Shown: piece after piece, positions 56,072 through 64,000 of the stretch
Layout of the letters: each line of letters begins with the position of its first letter
Numbering within the stretch: position 1 is the stretch's first letter
Translations under genes and position numbers: made by a program
Notes under the pieces: generated by a model
The model's input: the letters and a program-made list of their open reading frames with translations, nothing else
Told to the model about the DNA's origin: nothing
Databases searched by the model: none
DNA from: Rhizobiaceae bacterium MnEN-MB40S
GTDB taxonomy: Bacteria > Pseudomonadota > Alphaproteobacteria > Rhizobiales > Rhizobiaceae
DNA length: 64,000 nt
Assembly: GCA_024343425.1 (NCBI GenBank)
Contig: BRLC01000002.1
Coordinates: forward strand, 124,001-188,000
Direction: 5' to 3'

Positions 56072-56791
56072 CTACATGCGCGATAGAATGAAGCCCGCCA
56101 GCGCCGGAGAAAGCCAATGGATGGCCGCCATGAGCTTTGCCTTTCCAACATAAGTGCGCGGTCGACCGCTCATGATGGCTTCACATATCTGTTCGGCGGC
56201 GACTTCCGGACTGATTTTTCCGGTCCCCCTTCCCGCCGTCATCTCGGTGTCGACCAGCGGCAGATACACCTCCTGTAACCTGAGGCGCCTGTCTTTCGAT
56301 TGAAGACGCAGCGCCTTTGCGAACATCCCGAGCCCTGCCTTAGCGGCGCTGTAGACCGCTGCCGAACCCTTTGGCTCGAGCGACAGCAAGGACTGTATGA
56401 ACACGACCGCGTTGATGGGGGCTGTCTCGCACAGGGTGCGGGTCAAAAGGATTGGCGCTGTCAAATTGAGAGCGACGTTGCACGTCAGCGCATCGGCCGT
56501 GTTTCGCGTGTCGAAGAATTTCCAGTCGTCCTGGGTTGCTGCGTTGTTGACGAGTATGGCTCCCCCTGTCAGAGCGGCGGCGATCGCCTCGCCCGCCGCT
56601 GCTGCCTGTTGAGGGTTCGACAGGTCCACCGAATGGCATTGCAAGGGAGATCCAGTCGCCGAAAGACGCTCAAGATCGCCCACATTGCGGGCGACCGCGA
56701 CGACGTGATGGCCTCTCTGCAGGCATAGCTCGGTCAAGGCCCGGCCTATTCCGCGACTTGCGCCGGTAATGATTATCGTTTCTTGTGCCAA
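56072..56791 (-). CDS. short-chain dehydrogenase/reductase
   Basis: 239 aa. The cofactor motif TGASRGIGRAL is N-terminal, NNAA in place of NNAG, and the active-site Ser and YSAAKAGL are present, so it is a complete SDR. The C-terminal RPRTYVGKAKLMAAIHWLSP resembles membrane-associated SDRs of the DltE type. Divergent from a Crp/Fnr-family regulator with a dyad in the gap. Confidence 0.88.
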   Translation of the reverse strand: MAQETIIITGASRGIGRALTELCLQRGHHVVAVARNVGDLERLSATGSPLQCHSVDLSNPQQAAAAGEAIAAALTGGAILVNNAATQDDWKFFDTRNTADALTCNVALNLTAPILLTRTLCETAPINAVVFIQSLLSLEPKGSAAVYSAAKAGLGMFAKALRLQSKDRRLRLQEVYLPLVDTEMTAGRGTGKISPEVAAEQICEAIMSGRPRTYVGKAKLMAAIHWLSPALAGFILSRM

Positions 56792-56811
56792 GGGATCCTC
56801 TCTCCATTTCC

Positions 56812-56833
56812 GGAAACGGCGTTGTCCGTTTCC
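56812..56833. promoter_or_regulatory. dyad between SDR and Crp/Fnr genes
   Basis: GGAAACGG / CCGTTTCC with a 6-nt centre, 21 bp upstream of the SDR start and 62 bp upstream of the regulator. The size is close to a Crp/Fnr-type site, although its half-sites differ from the Crp and Fnr consensus. Confidence 0.5.
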
Positions 56834-56894
56834 TCAATCTTGTGAGTCCCTTGTGCCGGTGTGCGTAATGTCCCGCATTAACCAGGATTAATCG

Positions 56895-57476
56895 ATGCCA
56901 GGTCTGGCGGCGGAAACATTGATGAACCGCGTCGCGCGGGAACCCTTGCCCGACTGGCGGGTCTTTGCAGACGCGATTTCAGTGTCACGCGTCGCCGCCG
57001 GCGCGTCGGTGTTCAGGCCCGGCGACCAAGATCGTCGGATATTCATTGTCCGCAGCGGGCTCATCAAACTCGTCTACACGCTGCCCGACGGCGACGAGTG
57101 GATCAAATCCTTCATACCGGAGGAAAAATTCTTCGCCTGTTCCTCCACTCTGCAATCCGGCGCCGCGGCGGGGTTTGGCGCCGAAGCCATGGAGCCGAGC
57201 GAACTGGAACATTGCGACTTCAGCGTACTGGAGAGCCTTGCCGGACAGCACATCGAATGGGCCAGGGTTATGAACGCGCTGCTGCTCGATTTTGCGGCGA
57301 AAAAGGAGGAGCGCGAGCGCGTTTTCCTGACGCTCAAGCCGGCGGACCGGTTCATGTGGCTGAAGTCAACCATGCCGCGCCTCATCGAACGGGTTCCGCA
57401 GAAGGATCTGGCCGCCTATCTTGGGGTAACGCCGGTTGGTCTCAACCGCATCATCAAGCGGCTGGAGAAAACCTGA
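56895..57476 (+). CDS. Crp/Fnr-family transcriptional regulator
   Basis: 193 aa. N-terminal cNMP-binding beta barrel (ASVFRPGDQDRRIFIVRSGLIKLVY) and C-terminal HTH (VPQKDLAAYLGVTPVGLNRIIKRL). The canonical cAMP-contact Arg/Ser set and Fnr cysteines are not obvious, so the effector is unknown. Divergent from the SDR gene, which it probably controls. Confidence 0.88.
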   Translation: MPGLAAETLMNRVAREPLPDWRVFADAISVSRVAAGASVFRPGDQDRRIFIVRSGLIKLVYTLPDGDEWIKSFIPEEKFFACSSTLQSGAAAGFGAEAMEPSELEHCDFSVLESLAGQHIEWARVMNALLLDFAAKKEERERVFLTLKPADRFMWLKSTMPRLIERVPQKDLAAYLGVTPVGLNRIIKRLEKT

Positions 57477-57518
57477 CCATTCTTGCCCGCTGCGCAGCTG
57501 AGGCGCTACTGTGGCCCG

Positions 57519-58673
57519 ATGACGATTCCGGACCAGACTTTCGCAGAAATCAAAGAGATTCGCCGTGACCTGCATCGACGGCCGGAGCTCTCCGGCAAGG
57601 AATTCGCGACCGCTGAAACCATCGCGGGACATTTGCAGGCCTTTGCGCCGGACGCGATCCTGACCGGAATCGGGGGCGCCGGCGTCGCAGCCATTTTCAC
57701 CGGTCCGGGCGATGGGCCGACCGTGCTGATCCGGTGTGAACTGGACGGCCTTCCGATCGAGGATCTTTCCGGTCTCGAGCATCGATCCACCATCGCAGGC
57801 AAAGGCCACCAGTGCGGCCATGACGGCCATATGGCGATCGTTCTCGCCACGGCGTTTCTGCTGGCGCGGGACAAGCCTCCGCGGGGACGCGTCGTCCTGT
57901 TGTTCCAACCGGCAGAGGAGAATGGCAAAGGCGCGCGGGCCGTCATCTCGGACCCGCGTTTCGGAACCATCGCTCCTGACTTTGCGCTCTCGTTGCACAA
58001 TTTTCCGGGCTACCCGCGTCACAGTATCCTGGCGAAATCGGGATTTGTCACCTGCGCCTCCCGCGGCATGCGCATCGCTCTGGAAGGCCGCACGGCGCAT
58101 GCCTCGGCGCCGGAAACCGGCGTCTCTCCAGCCGCCGCCATGGCGGAGCTTATTCAGCGACTGAACGCCATGTCATCGTCGGAGCGGCTCGACGAGAATT
58201 TTGTTCTGGTGACGGTCGTGCATGCGCATCTGGGAGAAAAGGCGTTTGGCGTCTCGCCCGGTCACGCGGAAGTCTGGGCGACTCTTCGAACCCTGACCGA
58301 TGAGCGGATGGCGCAGCTCGTGAGCCGTGCGGAAGAGAGCGCCCGCGCGGTTTCGACAATGCACGGTCTGCAACTGCAAATCGACTATGACGACGTATTC
58401 AGCGCCTCGGTCAACGACAGCGCCCTGACCCGGATGATCCGACAATCGGCTGACGAACTCGACCTGGCGCTGTTCGATCTGGAAGAGCCGATGCGTTTTT
58501 CGGAGGATTTCGGCGAGTTCGGAAAAATTTGCCCGTCGGTGATGTTTTTCCTCGGCGCCGGCGCCGATCACCCGGCGCTTCACAATCCCGACTACGATTT
58601 TCCGGACGAACTCATTCCGACAGGCGCGGCGATGTTTCACCGCACGGCCATGCGCCTGCTTGGCGTCAACTGA
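57519..58673 (+). CDS. M20-family amidohydrolase (hippurate/IAA-amino-acid hydrolase type)
   Basis: 384 aa. Metal ligands are in GHQCGHDGHMA, the catalytic Glu in PAEENGKG, and a further His in LHNFPG; the dimerisation domain lies between. Expected to cleave N-acyl amino acids or related amides with a divalent metal. Start at ATG 57519 rather than the upstream frame. Begins 43 bp after the Crp/Fnr gene on the same strand. Confidence 0.88.
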   Translation: MTIPDQTFAEIKEIRRDLHRRPELSGKEFATAETIAGHLQAFAPDAILTGIGGAGVAAIFTGPGDGPTVLIRCELDGLPIEDLSGLEHRSTIAGKGHQCGHDGHMAIVLATAFLLARDKPPRGRVVLLFQPAEENGKGARAVISDPRFGTIAPDFALSLHNFPGYPRHSILAKSGFVTCASRGMRIALEGRTAHASAPETGVSPAAAMAELIQRLNAMSSSERLDENFVLVTVVHAHLGEKAFGVSPGHAEVWATLRTLTDERMAQLVSRAEESARAVSTMHGLQLQIDYDDVFSASVNDSALTRMIRQSADELDLALFDLEEPMRFSEDFGEFGKICPSVMFFLGAGADHPALHNPDYDFPDELIPTGAAMFHRTAMRLLGVN

Positions 58674-58679
58674 CGCCGC

Positions 58680-59351
58680 TCAATCGCCCACCGTACAGGC
58701 AAGCACGCGGCTGATATGGGTAAAGGGTCGACCGGACTCTTCGCGCCACCGATTGAACGCCTCCTGAGCCTTCAAGCGGTCCCGCTTCGACGTCGCCGCC
58801 TTGTCCACGACGCCCTCCCTTACCAGCGCCGCCACCACGTCTTGCGACAGGATGAAACTGTCGCGTCCCATGAAACGCAGGAGATACATGCCGGTGTTAC
58901 CGCTCAGACGCGTGCCGCGCTGCTTCAGCACGTCCAGCAGCCCGACATAGTCTTCGTCCGGCCATTCGGCGAAGAACCGGGCGGCTGATCCATGTTCCTT
59001 CGCCAGATCGGCGAGGAACTGCGCATTGTCGCGGATCGCGGCGATCTTGGCGCCATTGCGGATGACGCGCTTGTCGGAGAGCAGCGCCTCGATGTCCTCG
59101 TCGGTCATGAAGGCGGCGCGCGTCACGTCGAAACCGTGGAACACCTCCTCGAAAGCCGGCCACTTGTTCTCGACGACTTTCCAGTTGAAGCCAGCCTGAA
59201 AGATGCATTTGCTCATCGTGGAGAGCCAGCGGTCGTCGGGTATGGCGGCCAGCTCCTCAGGCGTCTTCGGCGTCGTCAGCGTCGCCTCGAAGGCTTCCGG
59301 ACCGCCCTTGCGATCCGCCGCCAATTTATACAATTCATCGAAGTTTCTCAT
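58680..59351 (-). CDS. DNA-3-methyladenine glycosylase I-like (HhH base-excision) protein
   Basis: 223 aa. Resembles the Tag/COG2818 helix-hairpin-helix family: LSTMSKCIFQAGFNWKVVENKWPAFEEVFHGFD is characteristic in pattern, and RNGAKIAAIRDNAQ follows. The Tag zinc ligands are not all visible, so it is a divergent member. Predicted removal of alkylated purines from DNA. Convergent with the amidohydrolase gene. Confidence 0.8.
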   Translation of the reverse strand: MRNFDELYKLAADRKGGPEAFEATLTTPKTPEELAAIPDDRWLSTMSKCIFQAGFNWKVVENKWPAFEEVFHGFDVTRAAFMTDEDIEALLSDKRVIRNGAKIAAIRDNAQFLADLAKEHGSAARFFAEWPDEDYVGLLDVLKQRGTRLSGNTGMYLLRFMGRDSFILSQDVVAALVREGVVDKAATSKRDRLKAQEAFNRWREESGRPFTHISRVLACTVGD

Positions 59352-59373
59352 GCCCCCTCCCTGTTCTTTCGAA

Positions 59374-59766
59374 TTACTCAGCCTCGATTGTCATGCTGAC
59401 GCGTTTCGGTTCGAAGGCGATACGGCCCGCCAGCATGCCTGCAAAATCGAATGGATCGGCATAGGACCAGCCCAGATTCTCGGCCAATACATGCCCGGCG
59501 CCGTCGACCACGGAGAAATAGGAGGCGTCGCCCTTCAGCGGACAATGGGTCGACTTCTCCGTTTTCACGAGTGGGGCCACAATGTCGGATTCCGGAATGT
59601 AATATTGCGGCGGATAGAGACCCTTACCCACTTCCAGAAGCCGAAGCGGCTCCCTGGTTTCGGCGATCAGCAAACCGTCCAGCACGATCCGCACTGTCTG
59701 CGTGAGACCATCGAGTTGCATGTAATGCCGTTCGTTGTCGGGATTGTGCACTGTCTGTCGGATCAT
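59374..59766 (-). CDS. DUF427-family protein
   Basis: 130 aa beta-rich domain recognised from VRIVLDGLLIAETREPLRLLE, YYIPESDI, THCPLKGDASYFSV and AENLGWSYADP. Function unknown. Start at ATG 59766, with AGGAA upstream; the frame continues upstream into the repeat-bearing gap without support. 22 bp upstream of the glycosylase gene, same strand. Confidence 0.88.
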   Translation of the reverse strand: MIRQTVHNPDNERHYMQLDGLTQTVRIVLDGLLIAETREPLRLLEVGKGLYPPQYYIPESDIVAPLVKTEKSTHCPLKGDASYFSVVDGAGHVLAENLGWSYADPFDFAGMLAGRIAFEPKRVSMTIEAE

Positions 59767-60182
59767 GTTCCTGCCTCGCCTCTGGGTTGACATCCGATAT
59801 GGCGTCTCGGCTTTGCATTTTCGATAGGATACGGCCAACGGACACCAGACTGAAATGCCTTGAACCCAAATAAATCATTGTTTTTATTCGGTTTATAAAT
59901 TCTGGCTTTGTTTCGGGAATTCGACCTTTGCCCGATTTGGCTTTGTTTCGGGAATCCAGATTCCTGCATCTGGCTTTGTTTCGGGAATCGTCTGATTTGA
60001 GCAAATACGCGCTCTCGACTGTCTGAAACACAAATTTTCCAAACAGGAAAATCACAATGTTCCTTTTTTGTTCTATCATGTCGCAGTGTTAAATTGCAAG
60101 AGCGGCAATGGCGGTAATCACAATTGCGGGGAGCTGTGATAATCAGGTTTGAAGTGTGTTTCCACGGAATGAGAGCCAGCAA
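59767..60182. other. 416-bp gap bearing a repeat cluster
   Basis: Between DUF427 and deoD. AT-richer than neighbours. It contains three copies of the dispersed repeat (59901-59988). Several open frames cross it on the minus strand but have no ribosome-binding site and consist of repeated DSRNKA/FPKQSQ-like reading, so none is called as a gene. Confidence 0.65.
59901..59988 (-). repeat. cluster of three dispersed repeats
   Basis: Copies at 59901-59920, 59936-59955 and 59969-59988 share an 18-bp identical core with the copy in the VOC gene (minus strand ATTCCCGAAACAAAGCCA). Starts are 35 and 33 bp apart; the 13-15 bp spacers differ. The last spacer makes a hairpin CCAGAT / ATCTGG (59956-59973). 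Not a CRISPR: the spacers are too short and there is no cas gene. Confidence 0.9.
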
Positions 60183-60893
60183 ATGACCCCACACAACGAA
60201 GCCAACAGCGGCGACTACGCGGAAGCGGTGTTGCTTCCCGGCGACCCCTTGCGCGCCAAATGGATCGCCGAGACCTTTCTGGAAGCGCCGCGGCTCGTCA
60301 ATTCCGTTCGCAATTGTCTGGGTTTCACCGGCTCATGGAAGGGCAAGCCGGTGAGCGTGCAGGCAACAGGCATGGGGCAGCCGTCGACTGCCATCTATGT
60401 GCATGAACTGGTCACGGTCTACGACGTAAAAACGCTGGTGCGTGTCGGCACCAGCGGCGGGCTGACGACGAAGGTCAAGGTTCGCGACATCGTGCTGGGC
60501 GCAGCCGCCTCCACCGACAGCGCCATGAACGTGTCCGTGTTCGCGCCCTACACCTATGCGCCATTCGCCGATTTCGGCCTCCTGCGCAGCGCCGTTGAAA
60601 AGGCGGAGGACCGCAGCCTCAAACACCATGTCGGCGGACTGGTGTCGGGCGATGACTTCTATCACGACAATCCGGCGGAAACCTATCGCAAGCTTGCCGA
60701 GCACAATGTTCTGGCCGTCGAGATGGAGGCGTCGACGCTCTACACGCTCGCCGCACGCTTCGGCGCGCGGGCGCTTGCGATCTGCGCCGTATCCGATTGC
60801 CTGATCACGCGCGAGGAGATCGACCCCGCAGCACGGCAGAGCTCGCTGCACGAACTGGCGAAGCTTGCGCTCGACGTGGCGGTGGAGGCCTGA
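60183..60893 (+). CDS. deoD: purine nucleoside phosphorylase
   Basis: Phosphorolysis of purine (deoxy)nucleosides to base and (deoxy)ribose 1-phosphate, hexameric NP-I family, 236 aa. Clear DeoD features: TPHNEANSGDYAEAVLLPGDPLRAK, VRVGTSGGL, LAVEMEASTLY and the catalytic Asp in AVSDCLITREE. Start at ATG 60183; an upstream ATG at 60156 is less likely. The usual deoxynucleoside operon partners are not present. Confidence 0.93.
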   Translation: MTPHNEANSGDYAEAVLLPGDPLRAKWIAETFLEAPRLVNSVRNCLGFTGSWKGKPVSVQATGMGQPSTAIYVHELVTVYDVKTLVRVGTSGGLTTKVKVRDIVLGAAASTDSAMNVSVFAPYTYAPFADFGLLRSAVEKAEDRSLKHHVGGLVSGDDFYHDNPAETYRKLAEHNVLAVEMEASTLYTLAARFGARALAICAVSDCLITREEIDPAARQSSLHELAKLALDVAVEA

Positions 60894-60896
60894 TCC

Positions 60897-61841
60897 CTAG
60901 CCCGGTGATCCGGCAAGATCACGCGCTTCGGAAAGCGAGTTTGCAAGCGCTATGCGGGAATAATAGTCCCGCCAGGTCTCGCAATAGGCCGAGATCTTGG
61001 CCGTTGCATTGTCGATGGCGATCACCCGCTTGCCGAGGGCTTCCGCGAACAGCGCGCCGTGCAGCCGGTCCGTGATTACGGTTTGCTTGTCCACAAGAGC
61101 GCGAAGCGCTGCGTCCACCTTTTGCCGGGCGGTAAATTGTCTGATGCGCCAGCGCATTTGCGTTTCGGGAAAGGCGTTGACGAGCTTGCCCGCCCGGTTC
61201 CAGAACCTGAGCGCGGGCAGATCCGGCCAGTCCCAGGCGTCCAGACTGTCGGCGCCGGCGCGTTTCAGAGCCGCCTCCCCATCCGAGCGCAAAAGGCAGG
61301 CGACGCCCCTCCCATCATTCGAAGGCCCGGGCAGACACAGGCTCGCCGGATCGGGGCAAAGGCCGATGTCCCTGTTCAACAACTGCCCGAACAAGCGCTG
61401 GCTCGCTGCGTCCCGGGCAAGCAATGTCAGGTCCGGATGGGACTGCAGCGTCTCAAGGATTTCTGCAGCGAGCGGATCGCCCTCGCGGTCGAGCCCGGTG
61501 TTGCTTTGCGGCAGCAGCACGATGCGACATCCGGGTATCGCGCGGATCGCCGCGAGCCGCATCCGGTTGTGCTTGGCGTAAAGCGCGCCGAGATTGCCTC
61601 CACCCAGAAAGTAGACCGAGCCGTCGCCAACCGCCCGGATGCACCGATTGGCGTCGAAACCGCGCAGCGTGGACGCATAGTCAGGCGGGCGACCGTAGAT
61701 CCGGCGGAGGATTTCGCACGCGCCGAGCCATATCGCGCAGTCGCCGGGGTTCAGGTAATCAGGATAGTCCACCAGCGCATATCGTCCCTCGCGACACCAT
61801 GGTCGCCAGGAGTCGACGAGTTGCGTCTCGGGAACCGTCAA
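60897..61841 (-). CDS. polysaccharide pyruvyl transferase-family protein (ExoV-like)
   Basis: 314 aa. Transfers pyruvate from phosphoenolpyruvate to a sugar in a surface polysaccharide. Family marks are NPGDCAIWLGACEIL near the N-terminus, FLGGGNLG, VLLPQSN, and the conserved VITDRLHGALFAEALGK at the C-terminus. Start at TTG 61841, 5 bp after the GT25 stop; the open frame upstream overlaps that gene. Probably cotranscribed with the GT25 gene. Confidence 0.85.
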   Translation of the reverse strand: MTVPETQLVDSWRPWCREGRYALVDYPDYLNPGDCAIWLGACEILRRIYGRPPDYASTLRGFDANRCIRAVGDGSVYFLGGGNLGALYAKHNRMRLAAIRAIPGCRIVLLPQSNTGLDREGDPLAAEILETLQSHPDLTLLARDAASQRLFGQLLNRDIGLCPDPASLCLPGPSNDGRGVACLLRSDGEAALKRAGADSLDAWDWPDLPALRFWNRAGKLVNAFPETQMRWRIRQFTARQKVDAALRALVDKQTVITDRLHGALFAEALGKRVIAIDNATAKISAYCETWRDYYSRIALANSLSEARDLAGSPG

Positions 61842-61846
61842 CGCCT

Positions 61847-62653
61847 TTAGATCCCGTCTTTTTCCCGCTCGCCGGCGGCGAGCGAAGCCACCGGCCAGGT
61901 CGCACGGCGGCGCTGCATGTGACTGTTCCGGAACACCGCCAATTTGGTGGCGCACTGGTAACGTGTATTTCTCATGAAACGGCTTATGTCGCCGCCAGCC
62001 CAGAGACGTTCACGGTCCTGGTTGATTTCGCTCGAGGTCTGCAGCGCTTCCGACGGCTGGCAAATGGACGGCTGCACGATCTTGACGCAGGCCTCGTGGT
62101 TCCACCACTGCTTCATGTCCATGTCGACCGGCAGCGAGAAGCGGCGCGCCCGTTCCGCCATATAGGCGGCCGCGGGTTTGGTGATTGCATAGCCGATGGT
62201 CGACATGGGCAGGATTCGCGCCACGCCGTAGTAATATCCGCATCCAAGAAACTCCCTGTCGAAGAGGTTCTTCGTCTTGTCGGAATAGAGTTTCAAAATG
62301 TCCCAGTCCGGCGTGCGGCGAGTGATCTCCTGCAAGACGGCGGCGGCGTCTCTCTCGAAAGTCGCATCATCCTCGAAAACAAAAGCGGCAGGGTGGTCGC
62401 CCTGCGCGATCTCCTTCCAGACCGCGATATGGGAGAGATAGCAGGCGATTTCGGCGCGCGTGAGCGGTTTCTTGATGATTGCGTGTTCGGGCTGGACCGG
62501 GAGCTCATTCACCCGGGTGCGATCCAGCTCCGCGCCATCGATCGCCGAAAAGCGCCTGAATGGAAAACCGAGCCGCAGCATTTCCTGTTCGATCGCGTCC
62601 CTGCGATCGACCGACCGGTCAAGATTGATGACGTGAATGGGCCAATTCAACAT
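61847..62653 (-). CDS. glycosyltransferase family 25 protein
   Basis: 268 aa. Typical GT25 (LPS/beta-galactosyltransferase-like) marks: IHVINLDRSVDRRDAIEQEM, LTRAEIACYLSHIAVWKE and the FVFEDDATF acidic motif for metal-nucleotide sugar. ATG 62653 is used; GTG 62674 would add 7 residues. No signal peptide. Followed 5 bp later by the pyruvyltransferase gene, so a surface glycan decorated with pyruvate is likely. Confidence 0.88.
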   Translation of the reverse strand: MLNWPIHVINLDRSVDRRDAIEQEMLRLGFPFRRFSAIDGAELDRTRVNELPVQPEHAIIKKPLTRAEIACYLSHIAVWKEIAQGDHPAAFVFEDDATFERDAAAVLQEITRRTPDWDILKLYSDKTKNLFDREFLGCGYYYGVARILPMSTIGYAITKPAAAYMAERARRFSLPVDMDMKQWWNHEACVKIVQPSICQPSEALQTSSEINQDRERLWAGGDISRFMRNTRYQCATKLAVFRNSHMQRRRATWPVASLAAGEREKDGI

Positions 62654-62838
62654 TTTATCGGGGTGTTTCGCCACTTTACAGACACTGCACAGGGTAAATC
62701 GACAGGATTCTGATCCGACATTCGCTCGCCGCCATTAAGCCATTTAACAACACAACTTCCATTCACTTCATTTCATAATAACAACCAATTGAACGGAAGA
62801 CGCAGTAGCCTGTCGTCGCCCATTCGCATATCGCCCGG

Positions 62839-64000
62839 TCACGCCGCGCTGCGTCGGTCTTCAGAACCTGAAGGCGCAGAGTGCTCAAGACCCCTGCCCA
62901 ACATATACTCGCCACGCAGCTGATCGCAGTAATGACAGATAGTTTCCCGTCCGCAGTATTCGAGCCAGCATCTGATCGGCTCTTCCCGATCGTACCAAAG
63001 CCTTTCCAGATGGTCGGCCTTTGTCGATTTGACGTAGATGAGGTCGTTCGGCCGCCTTGTCTCCTCAATGAAGTGGTTCAGATTGAAGACATCATCAAAC
63101 ATGTGCAGCCGACCTTCGAATTCCGCGGTGATCTTGCGAACGTGTTTCGACTGCTTGCCGTAAAAGCAAACGATATCGGCCACTTCCAGCGCCTGTCGCG
63201 CGACCCTGCGGTATTTGCTGCTGGCGTCGCCACGATAGCCGGACAGCGTTCCGACAATCACAATCTTGCGCGGTGACCGGCTGTCGCGAACCACCTCCAT
63301 GCTGCTTTCGAAACTTGTCATGGCGTTCTTGAAGCAGTCGAGAACGAAATAGGATCCATCCGGAAGGTGGTGGATGCTGTCCCTGTATAGATACGGCTCG
63401 AAGCCTTCCAGCGTTTCGCAGATTTCGGCGAACGGCACACCCAGACTTCTGGTCGTCGCAATCGCCGCGGCAATACTTACGAGCCATCGGTTGCCGGCCA
63501 ATTGCGTCCTGATCTCGCGGGTTTCTTTTCCGTCAGTCACGGTCAGGCGCAGGGTGTCCGGCAGACCGTCCGACCAGTCCAGTATCCGGATATCGGCTTC
63601 TTCCGACTGTCCGTAGGTAACGACCCTGCAACGGCAGCGATCGCGGATGGCAAGCACGCGGGGATCGTCCGCATTCAGGACAGCCAGCCCCTTCTTCGGC
63701 AGTCTCGATGCGATCGACCCCTTTTCCACGGCGACGTCGTCGAGATCCTTGAAAGCCTTGATATGATCGCCGGTGACCGTCGTGACGACCGAAACCGTGG
63801 AGCGCATGAACTTGTCGCACTTGGCGAGCTGACCGGGATAGGATCCGCTGGCCTCCTGCACCCAGTACTTGCAGCGCCAGGGAAGGCGCGCCAGCCTCTG
63901 GGAAACCGGACGCGGCGCATTGGCGTCAACGCCGAGGTGGACCTTGCCACGTTTGGCGAGAATGGCGTTGATCATATTTGTCGCGGATGTCTTGCCGACC
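62839..64000 (-). CDS. Mur-ligase-like ATP-dependent ligase, 5' end beyond the window
   Basis: The frame is open through the right edge; upstream of the first ATG (63975) it reads VGKTSATN, the Walker-type P-loop region, so the gene begins beyond base 64000. About 386 residues are visible: central ATPase domain (VTTVTGDHIKAFKD, LAVLNADDPRVLAI) and C-terminal Mur domain (VLDCFKNAMTSFESSME; IVIVGTLSGYRGDASSKYRR). The end carries an unusual Cys-rich tail, CWLEYC then CHYC, followed by a charged end. It is likely an amino-acid or peptide ligase of a surface glycan, not core murein synthesis (inference). Confidence 0.78.
   Translation of the reverse strand, partial: VGKTSATNMINAILAKRGKVHLGVDANAPRPVSQRLARLPWRCKYWVQEASGSYPGQLAKCDKFMRSTVSVVTTVTGDHIKAFKDLDDVAVEKGSIASRLPKKGLAVLNADDPRVLAIRDRCRCRVVTYGQSEEADIRILDWSDGLPDTLRLTVTDGKETREIRTQLAGNRWLVSIAAAIATTRSLGVPFAEICETLEGFEPYLYRDSIHHLPDGSYFVLDCFKNAMTSFESSMEVVRDSRSPRKIVIVGTLSGYRGDASSKYRRVARQALEVADIVCFYGKQSKHVRKITAEFEGRLHMFDDVFNLNHFIEETRRPNDLIYVKSTKADHLERLWYDREEPIRCWLEYCGRETICHYCDQLRGEYMLGRGLEHSAPSGSEDRRSAA

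Noticed and set aside
59901..59988. CRISPR array
   Set aside because: Only three copies with 13-15 bp spacers, imperfect repeat ends, a fourth copy inside a gene, and no cas genes in the window.
59624..60079. Minus-strand open frames crossing the repeat cluster upstream of DUF427
   Set aside because: Encode repeated DSRNKA-like strings without a start signal; DUF427 is well explained from 59766.

Overview
The window looks like a chromosomal stretch of a metabolically versatile alphaproteobacterium, most likely of the order Hyphomicrobiales (Rhizobium relatives). The basis is the GC-rich coding sequence, the density of ABC importers, and family markers common in that group: DUF992, a half-size Frc-like sugar ATPase, the Anbu/transglutaminase/alpha-E/ATP-grasp operon, taurine-pyruvate aminotransferase and ExoV-like pyruvyltransferase. 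The genus is not resolved. About 60 protein genes are called. I found no rRNA, tRNA, CRISPR array, phage or intact insertion sequence.

Layout, left half. 1-7601: carbohydrate-type ABC importer, a zinc-less MDR oxidoreductase, an acyl-CoA ligase and a TetR regulator fused to a hotdog-like domain. 7635-13448: GNAT, an SDR/MFS pair divergent from a LysR gene, a phosphoribosyltransferase, and tpa. 13774-16562: ketone-body and lipid genes (patatin lipase, acetoacetate decarboxylase, 3-hydroxybutyrate dehydrogenase). 16725-21831: an Frc-like sugar importer divergent from a GDSL esterase and a ROK repressor, around a symmetrical operator-like site. 21835-26284: the Anbu operon plus a DUF6790 membrane protein. 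26493-30465: single genes (VOC, LysE exporter, DUF817, 2-hydroxyacid dehydrogenase, HisN-like phosphatase).

Layout, right half. 30467-38870: a quaternary-amine locus with DeoR repressor, ProX/ProV, a single-chain double ProW, a LicA/choline-kinase-like enzyme and an 816-aa FAD/folate demethylase-dehydrogenase. 39437-43488: a histidine kinase with a degenerate receiver, a NarL-type regulator and a membrane-anchored FMN glutamate-synthase-like protein. 43783-45056: DUF992 and an orphan PqqD/RRE-like protein preceded by a 15-codon ORF. 45223-50373: FadH/OYE-type flavoenzyme, sterol-glucosyltransferase-like GT, and a transporter-thioesterase fusion. 50623-52397: VOC, TetR, lipoprotein. 52540-56020: two-component system divergent from a secreted EF-hand protein. 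56072-60893: SDR, Crp/Fnr regulator, M20 amidohydrolase, alkyl-base DNA glycosylase, DUF427, deoD. 60897-64000: surface-polysaccharide genes (pyruvyltransferase, GT25, Mur-ligase-like protein running off the end).

The most unusual signal is a short dispersed repeat with an 18-bp identical core. It occurs three times in the 59767-60182 gap and once inside a VOC gene at 50808-50830, where it is read in frame as DSRNKAR, much as Rickettsia palindromic elements insert into proteins. Other points worth following are the orphan RRE-like protein with its candidate peptide, the hotdog-TetR fusion, the transporter fused to an enediyne-type thioesterase, the Cys4 tail on the Mur-ligase-like protein, and the fact that all three binding-protein-first ABC operons carry an intercistronic hairpin right after the binding-protein gene.
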